Made by a program: the position numbers and the translations under genes. Below the pieces are notes generated by a model. That model did not search any database and was not told the origin of the DNA. It saw nothing but the letters and a program-made list of their open reading frames with translations. A DNA stretch of 64,000 bases, taken from assembly GCF_000315625.1 (NCBI RefSeq), contig NW_005434584.1:203504-267503 (forward strand), written 5' to 3'. The DNA comes from Guillardia theta CCMP2712 (taxonomy: Eukaryota; Cryptophyceae; Pyrenomonadales; Geminigeraceae). Shown piece after piece: positions 44,918 through 54,949 of the stretch; the stretch's first letter is position 1; each line of letters begins with the position of its first letter.

Positions 44918-46041
44918 GGAGCAACAGCAACAGCGGGAGCATCGACAGCCGCTGGAGCAGCAGCGGCGGCAGCAAGGGAAGGAAGGAGACGAGAAAGAGA
45001 AAGGGGGCAGACCGACTTGGGCCGTGAAGCTAAAAATCGACACCTTGCCCAACGTTCCTCTAGCAAAAGTCCAGCAGCCTAGCGAGGAGACGTCGAAGAT
45101 TGGCTCGTGGAGGCAGCGATGGCAGGAGGAGGAGGAGGAGGCGGAGGCGTACAACGGAGTGATGACAGATGAGCCGGTTCAAAGAGCTTTCAACAAGCAA
45201 GAGGCGGCGGTGGCGCCTCGAGGAGCAAACGGGAGCAAGCGAGTGCTGGAGGGAGGAGGAGCGAAGGAGGAGGCAACGGGGCCCGGGAGGAGGCTGGGTC
45301 CTTCCCAGAAGGAGGAAGCCAGTAAGCTGCTCAGCTCCCTTGCCCAGCAGGTGTCGTCCACCAGCGCCATTCGGCTCGATCGCATGCTGAAGCATTTCGT
45401 CGGTCAGAGGTCTGGGCGGCTGCTGCCTTGTGGTGCTTCTGTGCCTGAAGTCCTTGCAGCTCGTCCATGGCTGAGAAAGTTCGATCGCTGTGCCTGCACC
45501 TCGGGCTGAGGGTGGAAGAGGAAGAGGCGAAGCGGCTGATTCTGCTGACTGGAGGTCAGTTGAGACTTCAGTCCTTGTGACGTTTTCGATCTCAATGCCT
45601 TTCCTCGTGCTTGTCACAGTTGAGCTTTCAGTCTGTCTCCTTGTCTCTCTTGTTTCTCGTTTCCCAATCTCCCTGCCCTCCATCCCTTTCCCTTTGCTCT
45701 CCTCTCTCTCCTTCTCCCTCTGCCTCTCCCTCCCCCACCATCTTCACTCCCAGCCCCCTGCCCTTCTCGCTCCTCTCCCTTCCTCTATTCCTCCTTCTCC
45801 CCCTCGCTGATTTCATCCGCAATCTCGATGTCTCGGTGCAACCTGCGTCCCCGCGCTAGCATCTCTCATTTCCTCCCTCTCGTTGCTCCTCCTCCGGACC
45901 ACCTCTCGTCTCTCCTCTTGCTTCTTCTCAACCGTCTCTCACCTGATCTCTCTGCTTGCTTCTCCTAAATCCTTCACCTCTGCAGTCGGCGACAACGGTA
46001 ACCTCGTCGACTTTGTATCCAAGTTGAAGGAAGGGAGGTGA
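42379..46041 (+). CDS. Unrecognised membrane and coiled-coil protein, 880 aa
   Basis: Eight phased exons: 42379-42619, 42664-43103, 43366-43436, 43489-43729, 43849-44234, 44297-45409, 45460-45554, 45986-46041. Order: a start with YHPRLFDRQREGKEM; a poly-Glu run; a hydrophobic segment of about 35 residues (around SILMFIVKFVLRTCAYLVRN) that could span or hug a membrane; a coiled coil (REELLQEQQARKDAESKILE and WHARQQNKQLEKRIQAVEA); a Ser/Pro-rich linker; an (RE)n run of about 20 dipeptides; poly-Gln; and a C-terminal helix-loop-helix (LGLRVEEEEAKRLILLTG, GDNGNLVDFVSKL) like a degenerate EF-hand. I recognise no family. A tether or scaffold is a guess. The start is the first ATG with protein-like sequence after it. 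Confidence 0.7.
44717..44838 (+). repeat. (GAGAGG)n coding microsatellite
   Basis: About 20 hexanucleotide units inside exon 6 of the preceding gene, encoding an Arg-Glu run. A CAG/CAA tract encoding Gln follows immediately to about 44970. Confidence 0.9.
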
Positions 46042-46533
46042 AGGGTCTGGTCTGTGCCTGCTGCAGGTATCCCATGCTTCCTACCAGCAGCTCAAGGGAG
46101 AGGAGAGAAACTGGCGGTTCTCTTTTCAACATGACACCATTGCAAACTGAATTGAACGATGAAAGTAAACCATGTTAATTCGTATCCCAGCAGAATTATG
46201 CGATGGGGAGCACAGCACAAATGTGCGCCGTCCCATTGCGAGCCACGGCATAAGCCTTCGTATTCACCGCAGGAGATTCTTGTCTAGAGCACCTCAGGCA
46301 TGCAATACAGCCAACGCTTCCCGAAGCATCCTCTCATTTATTCATATTCGACCCAGTCATCCAGAGACGATCGAATGCAGAGCACAGCACAACTTTTGAA
46401 AAGGCCGAACATCGAGAGATCGCGAGTGAAACAAGTCGGATCCTTTCAGTGTTCACCCTGTGGATATTCCATCTTATTTCAAAGAAATGTTTCTCCCTTA
46501 GGAGTGGCCATAAGACCCTTGATGGCTGCTTAC
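46042..46533. other. Convergent intergenic region
   Basis: Between the 880-aa gene (+) and the coiled-coil gene (-). No supported feature. Confidence 0.5.
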
Positions 46534-47806
46534 TCAAAGTGCGTTCTTTTTGACCCTTCTTGACTTTATTCTGTTCTGAATCTTGGCGATTCGCTGATCA
46601 GCCTTGTGTTTCGCCCTCTCTTCAAAGGGATCCGAAAAGATGTCCTGCCAAAGTATCAAAACAGAGCGATTCAAGAATTTTTCACAACAAAATCGTTGGC
46701 TGAGTCGTTTTCTTCGACAGGTTTGGTTTGCTTGCACTCCTGTACTTGCATGCTAATGGAGGTGAATCGCTTTGTGATTGAATCCACAGCCTCTTTCATT
46801 TCGGATCTTGCAAGAACTGCTTAATTTCATGCTTCCATTCATTTTGCTGATTCCTTACCGCAAGTTCTCTAAGTGCTGGTGAGAACTTTTCTCCAGCTTG
46901 TCCAACTTCATCAGCATTTCTTCATTTTGATTTTGAATCTCCTCCGAACGTCGCTTGACAAAATCGAAGACCTCAAGATAACGGTCTTAGAAATTCTTAC
47001 GCAGACCATCACATCATTCAAAAACTTCAGCACAACAATTCAAGATCTGCTTATTTCTGTTGCACCTGTGCCAATTCTTGTTCGATTGAACTCAGTTTCT
47101 TGAATGCGTCATCCTTTTCAGATGTTGACCTGTCGTCTTTCAACTGAAAACAGCTCTTAATCCTTATCAGAGCTTCGAGAGTTTCCTTGAATAAGTCGTC
47201 ATAGATATGAATTGTCTGCTCTCTAAAGGAGTTCGTGATGGTATCGATGGTGCCTTCACTCCTTTTCACTTCTGTGCGATCTAACTCATCGTTCATGGCT
47301 AGCAGGCGAGTGTACACCTACCACGACATCAGCATCGGTTCTGTACAGTCAGATGATCATTCTACTGTCCTACCGGAGAAGGCATTCGTTTGCTTACAGT
47401 TTGAATGTATGAGTTCAGTGAGGTCATCCCAGGATGTACTAGAAGACTATTGGCTGTTGCAGAATTTGGAATTCGCGAATGGCTGTAATGGGATGCTCTG
47501 CTTTGCGAAACTTGAGAGAAATTTGTTTCGGATTCCACCTGCAGATTTACTCATAAGATCAGGGAGAGAATCTGCATCAATGCGCCATACCCAATGAGGC
47601 TGGTCTCTCGAAGCGCATGTTTGACTCTCTGGGCCTGCTGTGCTTGCCTGGCTCAACGAAGACTCGATGCTGTCTGTGGTGGACTGGCTGTCGAAGAGGA
47701 AGCTTCTTGGACCAGCCACACCTTCATGAGACGCTGCTTGCTGGGCATACCTGCCGCTGAAGTCGCCATACCTGCGCATGGGGTCCTCCCGTCTCCCAGA
47801 GTGCAT
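46534..47806 (-). CDS. Coiled-coil protein, 290 aa
   Basis: Six minus-strand exons keep phase: 47539-47806, 47398-47438, 47066-47317, 46859-46971, 46719-46806, 46534-46644. The first ~95 residues are Ser-rich and probably unstructured (SLSQASTAGPESQTCAS). The rest is an almost continuous amphipathic helix (YTRLLAMNDELDRTEVKRS, DDAFKKLSSIEQELAQ, RRSEEIQNQNEEMLMKLDKL) ending in a basic tail (IQNRIKSRRVKKNAL). Size and head-plus-rod layout resemble SF-assemblin/giardin fibre proteins of flagellar roots, but no diagnostic signature was confirmed. An alternative is a generic centrosomal or cytoskeletal coiled coil. The ATG at 47806 is assumed; upstream exons are possible. Confidence 0.65.
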
Positions 47807-49314
47807 GGGCAAAGTTTGTGGCACCCCAAAGCGCGGGAGACAATGATGTTTTACTCAACTTGGTCAATACTAAGGTGGAAACCGCAGTAGCCGGAGGACC
47901 GAAACAGAAGGTTCTGGGGCAGGCTCTCCTGCAGGCTCTCGGGCAGGTTCTGGGGAGCCAGCTGGCTCGGGAGCTGTCTGGGGAGGCTGCGAGGAGGGCA
48001 GCAGGGAGGGCAGCTCGGATGCTGTGGGCCAAGTTGGGGGAGAAGTGGGTGCCGAAATGTTGGGTACGCACTTCTGAAAAGCATTTTAGCCTGATAGTTC
48101 ACGCCTGCGAACCTTGCAAAGTCTCCTCCTCCACTCCTTCTCGTCCTCCTCTCCCTGCTCGTCCTGCTCGTCCTCGTCCTCCTCGTACTCCTCCTTAGCT
48201 TCTTCTCAGCTACTCCCTGTTGTTGCTTCCTTGAAGGCTCTTGTTCTTCGTCTTCCTCCCTTCCTCTATCATCTTCCAATTCTTCTGCCTTCTCTTCTTC
48301 TGTTAGTCTCAAGATCAACGCGTCATGCAGCTTGCGAATGCGCTCCAAAGACCATCCGCATCCTTGATTTCTGTATAGAACCTCCCACGTCAGATCCTTC
48401 ACGCCCGATCCTCGAGCCGGGAGGAGGTAGTCTTCATTCGCAGGCCAACACGCGGCTACATGGCAGTGAACCACCATAATGAACGCCATGAAGAAAAGAG
48501 ACGAAGTCTTGCAACGAAGATGATCCTGAGTGCTGAGTCGTTGACAGAGGGATTGTTGACGACGAGAGGCCTTTCAGTTTGGACCCTGCAGGATACTCTG
48601 AGCTGATATGATAGAATGAAGCAACCTGGTAATGAAGGGTATACTTCCGTCCTTGTCAATCTGAACGATCCCTATATGTGAAATTGTGCGAGAAAGGATG
48701 ACAAATTTTGTTGATTACTTTGCTATGTATTGTTGATATCCATTGCTGCTGGATGGTTTGTCTGGATGTCCAGTGAACCGACATGCAGGGTCATGTTGAA
48801 TGATGTACTGCATCTGCAACGTCCCCTACAACTCATCAAACCATTGCTCTGACATGGCAGGCATCAATAATCATCGATAGTACGAATTCACTTAGAGTTT
48901 CACAATGCTCACTGCAAAACATCATGAAATTTACATCACCCCTTCCCGTCCTTCTCTTCACGTCAGGCTCACAGCATCATTACCATCGTTGTTCCTCCCA
49001 CTCCCATCCTCCTCCATGTCAGCTCCTTGATGGAACTTCGAACGATTGTCTTCAGTTCTTCTGCTTGTTGTAGTAGCCCAGCCAGCCATGAGGCAAATCC
49101 TCTTCATTCAAGATGTCAATCTCATTCTAGACATGGGTCTTTGTTTAATGAGACTATAACCACCGACATTCTCTCCTCTGCTCCTGTTAGCAAACTTGTC
49201 CTTCGCAAATCTCACCTAGATACATTCTTGGGATTGATCTACGAGAAAACTTGCCAGGAAACCTTTGACGATAAACAGTCAGATGTAATTTATTGTCACA
49301 GGAAGCACAATAAT
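47807..49314. other. Unresolved region; possible further exon on the minus strand
   Basis: A 212-codon minus frame (48489-47851) starts with an ATG and reads charged, helical sequence (WSLERIRKLHDALILRL, then Glu-rich), but it changes character near 48130 and competes with an equally open plus frame at 47818-48198. It may be 5' exons of the 290-aa coiled-coil gene or a small separate gene. 48500-49314 holds nothing I can support. Confidence 0.3.
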
Positions 49315-51180
49315 CTATCGGCTCTCAGCTCGAGCGTTACACAGCATGTTGTAGAAGATCATCGCAACCATGTTCATAGTCGGAGCCATCGCAAAGTGAA
49401 ACCCGTCTGCTCCTCCCTCCCCTGTCGTGTCCACTCCAACGCTTTGAGTCGGCTCCCATGCGTCTATCACCTGCCAACCAGCCTGCTGGAACAGCCTCCT
49501 GTACTCTCCGTCCTTCTCCCTGAAAGCCCCCACGTCCCATCCTTGGTTCCTCTGACCTTGCAGCGCTACTGATGACAGGTAGTACTTTGCGGGCTCTTTG
49601 CAGCTGCGACCTGCGAATCTCTTCTCCCACCAGGCAAGGAAGTCTTTCACCCGGCCAGACTTGTGAGCAAACCCTGCATTGTAGATCATCACAGACACGT
49701 TGCAAGTCGACAGCCCCGCCTTCTCCGCTACCCCGTCCCACCACTGGCTGCCTGCTTCAGTCCATTCCTGGATGTACCTGAACGTGTACTGCCGCGTCCC
49801 CCCTGCCTTGCCCGAGCCTTCAACTACCCGAGTGATCATGCCGTTGGTTCTCTTCTCCTTGAAGTACTCTTTGACACTCTTCAGGTATGAAGGCGTCACG
49901 TCCCCCAGCCCCGCCAGGTAGGACAGCGAACCCCACACGACCCTTGCTTGTGAATCCCCGAGCACGAAGACGCTCTTGGAGCCCTCCGCCCCGATCTTGG
50001 AGAGGCATTCTTGTATCTCCTGCGAGTCATACATGTGATGTCGTGACGACGATGGCTGAAAGAACCATCGGCTGGTTTGATTGGCAGCCGGCAAGATCTG
50101 CTCCATCTTCGTGTCCTCTCTGCTCAGCGCGAGAGGGTTGCCCGTGAAGAGCTCCGGGTCGTGGCATCTGGTGGGCGAGCAGGCATGGCGGAAGTTGATC
50201 CATCGCCCTGGCTCGCCCTCTGAGCTCTCAGCAGAGGGGCTGCTGGGCGAGAAGGAGAGAGGCAGGGACGTCAACCTGAGTCGCTCGGTAGAAAACTCAA
50301 ACGGCTGCGGTGACGCAAACACGTTAGACGTGTTCTCGCAGTGTGGGAGGAGCCTGGGGATCTCGCAGTAGTCGCAAGTCCTCCGCTCGGTTCCTCCCAG
50401 GTACACAGACCCTCTCGGCTTCAGGATCCAACGCGCCTTCACCTCTACCATGTACTTCCCACTCTCTCGCACTTGAAAATCGAGCTTCCAGAACTTTTCT
50501 CCGTTTCGCTCAATGGCGTGTGAGCGAGGAAAGACGATTGCTGGCCCAACGGCTCGCGCAAACACGGAGATATCATGAACTCCCACATCTCCGACCGCTG
50601 ATGCGTTGCTGGTTTTCAAGCAATCAAACACGTACGCAGACAACGAGTTGTGCTTCTTCATAAACAGAACTCCAAGGAAAAGCTTCGCCTCGGAATACAG
50701 GAGCGCCTTGCCGCGACATAGATTATGGCGATGCTGATTCGGGGTAGCATGATTCAAATGCTCGCCACGTCTCTTCCATCTCTCGAACTCGTTGGCGCAT
50801 TCCTGTCTCGATTCCGACAGCATCTGCATAAACTTCGGTAGACTCTCCTCAACAGAAGCTTCTTCGTGCTGTTCATACCCCGCTGTTCGCCTCGTGCTCC
50901 GTGAATAGTCTAGTCGAGTAAGCCGCGTGCTCCTGCTCACTCGCGGGACGAGAAGCCGGGAACGAGCCAAGGTGAAGCCTCGGAGTACGAGCAAGCAGAG
51001 GTACATCGTTGCAGCCGCCAGGCAGACTCTCCTGCTGCAACCCTTGCGGAAGCCCTGCTCCCCCGCACAGCCCCATCCTCCTCCTGTTGCCGCTCTATGC
51101 ATGCCACGACACAAGGAAGGGTCGTGCGTTTTCTTTCTTGCAGTAGGGCCAAGAAGAAATAAAGTAGTTTCGCAGGACAA
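49315..51180 (-). CDS. PC-esterase/TBL-like type II membrane protein
   Basis: A single 621-codon frame without introns. Residues 52-70 (CLAAATMYLCLLVLRGFTL) form one membrane anchor after a basic start, the Golgi type II layout. The C-terminal half has the SGNH-hydrolase signatures of the PC-esterase families (plant TBL/PMR5 polysaccharide O-acetyltransferases, animal NXPE and CASD1): the nucleophile Ser in FVLGDSQARVVW (residues 408-410) and the Asp-His pair in DGFHF (592 and 595). The middle region has paired Cys (CDYCEIPRLLPHC, FRHACSPTRC) and a beta-rich segment (FWKLDFQVRESGKYMVEV). Role inferred: lumenal acyl transfer to, or removal from, a glycan. A second ATG at codon 27 (51102) may be the true start, because the first 26 residues lack features. 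Confidence 0.75.
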   Translation of the reverse strand: MSCETTLFLLGPTARKKTHDPSLCRGMHRAATGGGWGCAGEQGFRKGCSRRVCLAAATMYLCLLVLRGFTLARSRLLVPRVSRSTRLTRLDYSRSTRRTAGYEQHEEASVEESLPKFMQMLSESRQECANEFERWKRRGEHLNHATPNQHRHNLCRGKALLYSEAKLFLGVLFMKKHNSLSAYVFDCLKTSNASAVGDVGVHDISVFARAVGPAIVFPRSHAIERNGEKFWKLDFQVRESGKYMVEVKARWILKPRGSVYLGGTERRTCDYCEIPRLLPHCENTSNVFASPQPFEFSTERLRLTSLPLSFSPSSPSAESSEGEPGRWINFRHACSPTRCHDPELFTGNPLALSREDTKMEQILPAANQTSRWFFQPSSSRHHMYDSQEIQECLSKIGAEGSKSVFVLGDSQARVVWGSLSYLAGLGDVTPSYLKSVKEYFKEKRTNGMITRVVEGSGKAGGTRQYTFRYIQEWTEAGSQWWDGVAEKAGLSTCNVSVMIYNAGFAHKSGRVKDFLAWWEKRFAGRSCKEPAKYYLSSVALQGQRNQGWDVGAFREKDGEYRRLFQQAGWQVIDAWEPTQSVGVDTTGEGGADGFHFAMAPTMNMVAMIFYNMLCNARAESR

Positions 51181-51597
51181 GTGTGAAATACTTCATGTCT
51201 GTAACGGATACATAACCGGCATGTCCGGGATGAAGGGATCAAGAGTCGTCAAGTTGCATTCGGGCTCGACATCTGATCGGTATGGAGTATGACGACAATG
51301 ATTTCTACTGTCCAGAAACATCACTACGAAGATGTTCGAATCCAACTTGACAGACGCGCTGAGTTGATAGAGGAAGCTTTACCACTTGCCTGATACAGGA
51401 CTGGCTAAGATCAAGGAAAGAGGAGGAGGAGGAGGCGGCGGCGAAGGAAGAGGAGGAGGGGGGTAGAAATTTGTAGGCAACAGTCAAGTAGTGGGAACAA
51501 CAAAAGGGCTCAAACAAACAACATCGCGAATCGACAACACACATCATGAGCGGGGACTAGAAACGTCAGGAGACACAGGTTCCCCTTGCTGTCCCCA
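51181..51597. other. Intergenic
   Basis: Contains a short GGA/GGC tract at about 51420-51465; otherwise nothing recognised. Confidence 0.5.
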
Positions 51598-54257
51598 CTA
51601 GGCCTCCTCCTGCTCCTGCGTCGAGTCCACATCAGCTGCTACCTCCTCCAGAGCCTGCTCCTCCTGCTCCACTTCCTTCCCGTCCCCCTCCCCCTCCTTC
51701 AGGCTCCCCTTCCACTGAGCTCGCTCCTGCGTCAGGGTCCTGCACAAGGCCTCCAGCCTCTCTTTCTGCTTCCGCATGCTCGCGAGCTCCTTCTTCGTCT
51801 GCTCGTTCTCCTTGCTGAGCTCCGAGGCGCTGCCGGTCTTGTCCATCAGGTCCTTCTTCTCCTTCTCCAGCACCTGCACGACCGATCGCCGTCAGGCAAG
51901 GCGAAGTGGGAGGCACGACTGAAAAAGCAGGGGAGGAGAGGAAGAGAGGAGGAGCAGGGCAGGAGGAAGAGGGGGGCGGGGGTTGGGAGGGGGGGGGAGA
52001 AGGAGGAGAATGAAGTGAGGAGGGGAAGAGCAAGAGGAGGAGCGAAGAGGTGAGGGGAGCAGGGAGGAGGAGGAGGAGAATAAGGATTAGGTGGATAGGG
52101 ATGAAGAGGAGGACGACGATGAGTAAAACAATGAGGATGCGGCGGGGGAGGAAGGAGGAGCACGGTGACCGATTGGACTTCCCACCTTGATTCTCTTCCT
52201 CAGCTTCTCCGTGTCCTTCTTGAAGGTGCTGAAAACCTCGTTGCTCTTAGCGAGTGCCTCCTGCATCACTTGCACCTTGGAGCCTGAAAAACAACAACAA
52301 CAACATGTCACACTCTCCTCCTCCTTCCCCCTCCTCCTTCCCCCTCCTCCTCCCCCTCCCTGCCGCCCTCCTCCACTCCCTCCTCCTCCTCTTGCCTCAC
52401 AATCCTTCCCTCGCTCGCCCCCTTCCTTCCTACTTTCCTTATCCCGTCCCTCGTTTCTTGTTCGTTGCTACTGCTCTTCTTCTCCCACAGCTCTCCTTCT
52501 CCTGCCTCCGTTGTCCTCCCCCTCCCTACCCCTATCTCTCTTCTCTATATCTCTCTTCCTCTCTCTCTCTCCCTCCTCCTCTTCCTCCATCCCTCCCCGC
52601 TAACTCTCTCTCTCCTCCTCCTCCCGTACCGTACTGCTGGAACGTCTCCATGTGGGAAATCTGCTGCTTCTCCATCTCCTTCTTGTACGTCTCCGCCTGC
52701 TGGATAGCATCCTTGCAAATCTCCTGCGTCCTCTGCGACTTCGCCTCTGCGAGCTGAGAAAGAGCTTCAGGGCGCAAGGCCAAGGCAGCATGAGGAGGGG
52801 AGTCACTTGGCATTCGAGGTCCTTGGCGCGAAGTTGGTTCTCGTAGTACTGCTCCTTGACCTGAGGAAAAGGGTCAGGAGAGGAGGGGAAGAGCGAGGAG
52901 GAGAGGGGGAGGACGGACGAGGAGAGGGGAGAAGGGGTGAGCTGTAGAGGGATGGTATGATGGCTGGTTGCCTGTAGCGAGCGTTTGGAGGATGGGATGA
53001 TTTAGGAGAGTTTTGGGGGAGGGGTGGGGGAAGTGATGACAGGATTGGGAGGAGGAAGAGGAGGAGGAGGGGTGGGAGCGAGTAGGAGGATTAGAGGAGG
53101 AGGAGGAGATTGAGATGGAGGTACAGGAGGAGGAGGAGGAAAAGGAGAAGGGGGAGGAGGACGAGGCGATCGAGAACGGGTAGGAATGAGGGAGATTGGG
53201 AAGAAGACAGGAGGAAGGACATGGGAAGATAGAGGATGGGTGGACAGGGGAGGGAGATGAACCTCGTATTTGCTGATGAACTCTCGGAGCTTCTCGCGAA
53301 GTTTGTCTGACTCCTCAGCCTCTGCCAGCCGATTCTGCTCGCCAGTCAGCTGGGGACCTGTCGGGCAACGTCGAGCTCGACCTTCTCCTGCTGCTCCATC
53401 TTCTCCTGGACGTCCTTGATGGTCACGTGAAACTTCTCGCTCAGCTCGTTCCTCCTCTTCTGTGGGACGGTCATCATCCTTCACCCTGTGCCGGCAGGGG
53501 AGGGGGAAAGGGGAAGGAGGAGGGGCGAAGGATGGGAGAGAGAGAAAGGGAGGACAACTCGCCTGCTCCTCCTCCGAGATCAACTTTGACCGTTCAAGGA
53601 TGTCTTTGTTCTGCTTCTGGAGCTCCTTGCAGAGGACTTCCAGCTTCTGCTTCACCTGTTCCAACCATCTCAACGGGTGAACCCAAGTGCCGATCAAGGG
53701 TTCACTCACGCTGTTGACCTTGGACAGCTCCGCCTTCGCTGCGTCCCTCTCACTCTGCGCTTTCTCCAGCGATCTCTGCATCGTCCACATGCCCCGAAGC
53801 GCATGACGTCAGCAGACTGCAGCGGTAGGGGCAGCCATGCCCATATCCTCAACGCTCCTCTCCTCACCTGCAGGTTCCCGTTGGTTCGCTCCATCCGATT
53901 GCACTCTTGCAGCTTGTCAAGGTACTTCTGCTGCAGCAGCTTCACTTTCTCATTCCCATCCGACATCCCCTCCAGCTGATCCTTCAAGTCCTTGGATGCC
54001 TTCTTGTACAACTTCGCTGCTCACCATCGCATCATCGGAGCTTCTTACCAACAGCTCACATCATTCTTACCCAGAGCTTTCTCCTCGTCCTTGTCCTCCG
54101 ACTGCTTCTTGTCCATCTGCGCTATCTTGGCCGCAAGCGCAGCCTTGAGGGTGTCGTCATAACTCACCACATCTAGTTGATCTCTGCAGTGGTCCCCGTT
54201 CCCCTCGTTGAGCTTCGCATCAGGAGGCGCGTGCATGGCAGCTTGTTCGTTTTCCAT
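51598..54257 (-). CDS. Taxilin family coiled-coil protein
   Basis: A multi-exon gene. Exon 1 is 54071-54257 (ATG at 54257, acidic start MENEQAAMHAPPD), exon 2 is about 53868-54018, and the last exon is about 51598-51880. Taxilin landmarks run in order: KLEVLCKELQKQNKDI (first conserved block), RNELSEKFHVTIKDVQEKME, REKLREFISKYE, KEQYYENQLRAKDLECQ, TYKKEMEKQQISHMETFQQY, LAKSNEVFSTFKKDTEKLRK, and KERLEALCRTLTQER (second conserved block). In animals taxilins bind syntaxins and the nascent-chain complex and act in vesicle traffic. Almost the whole protein is coiled coil and ends in a Glu-rich tail. Introns at about 51885-52180 and 52285-52640 and in 53040-53260 are purine- or pyrimidine-repeat rich. 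Internal exon edges are approximate. Confidence 0.88.
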
Positions 54258-54334
54258 CCTGCAAAGATGAAGTTCAATCGTGGGCAAGGACAGCTCACCA
54301 TTCGTACACTTTACCAACTGTAGCCGTTCACTCT

Positions 54335-54545
54335 CTCCCTCCCTCCCTCTCTGTCCCTGTCTCTGTCTCTCCCTCTCCCTCTCCCTCTCTGTCTGTCTGT
54401 TTTTTTGTCTCTCTGTCTCTGTGTCTGTGTCTGTGTCTGTGTCTCCCTCCCTCCCTCCCTCCCTCCCTCTGTCTCTCCCTCCCTCCTCTCTCTCTCCCTC
54501 CCTCCCTCCCTCCCTCCTGGATATTTGTTTGGAGGAATCTCGAGC
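54335..54545. repeat. CTCTCC/GTCTCT/CCCT microsatellites
   Basis: Pyrimidine-rich and TCTG simple repeats immediately left of the sequence gap. Confidence 0.85.
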
Positions 54546-54630
54546 GGTATGGGGTTAAAGTAAGAAAGTAATACTGATATTCTTAAAAGAGATAAGACGA
54601 TTGAATACAACCAACTACAAAAGGATTTAC

Positions 54631-54730
54631 NNNNNNNNNNNNNNNNNNNNNNNNNNNNNNNNNNNNNNNNNNNNNNNNNNNNNNNNNNNNNNNNNNNNNN
54701 NNNNNNNNNNNNNNNNNNNNNNNNNNNNNN
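54631..54730. other. Assembly gap (100 N)
   Basis: Exactly 100 ambiguous bases, the conventional size for a gap of unknown length. Simple repeats on both sides explain the break. Confidence 0.99.
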
Positions 54731-54905
54731 TTCCCCTCCCTCCCTCCCTCCCTCCCTCCCTCCCTCCCTCCCTCCCTCCTCCTCCTCCTCCCTCCCTCCC
54801 TCCCTCCCTCCCCTCCCTCCCTCCCTCCCTCCCTCCCTCCCTCCCTCCTCCTCCCTCCTCTCCTCCCTCTCCCTCTCTCTTCCTCCCTCCCTCCCTCTCC
54901 CTGCC
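54731..54905. repeat. (CCCT)n microsatellite
   Basis: Tetranucleotide CCCT/CTCC run right after the gap; its true length is unknown because it abuts the gap. Confidence 0.95.
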
Positions 54906-54949
54906 AGTCTCCCTGCTGTGCCCCTCAGCTTTCTTCCCTCCAAATTTAT

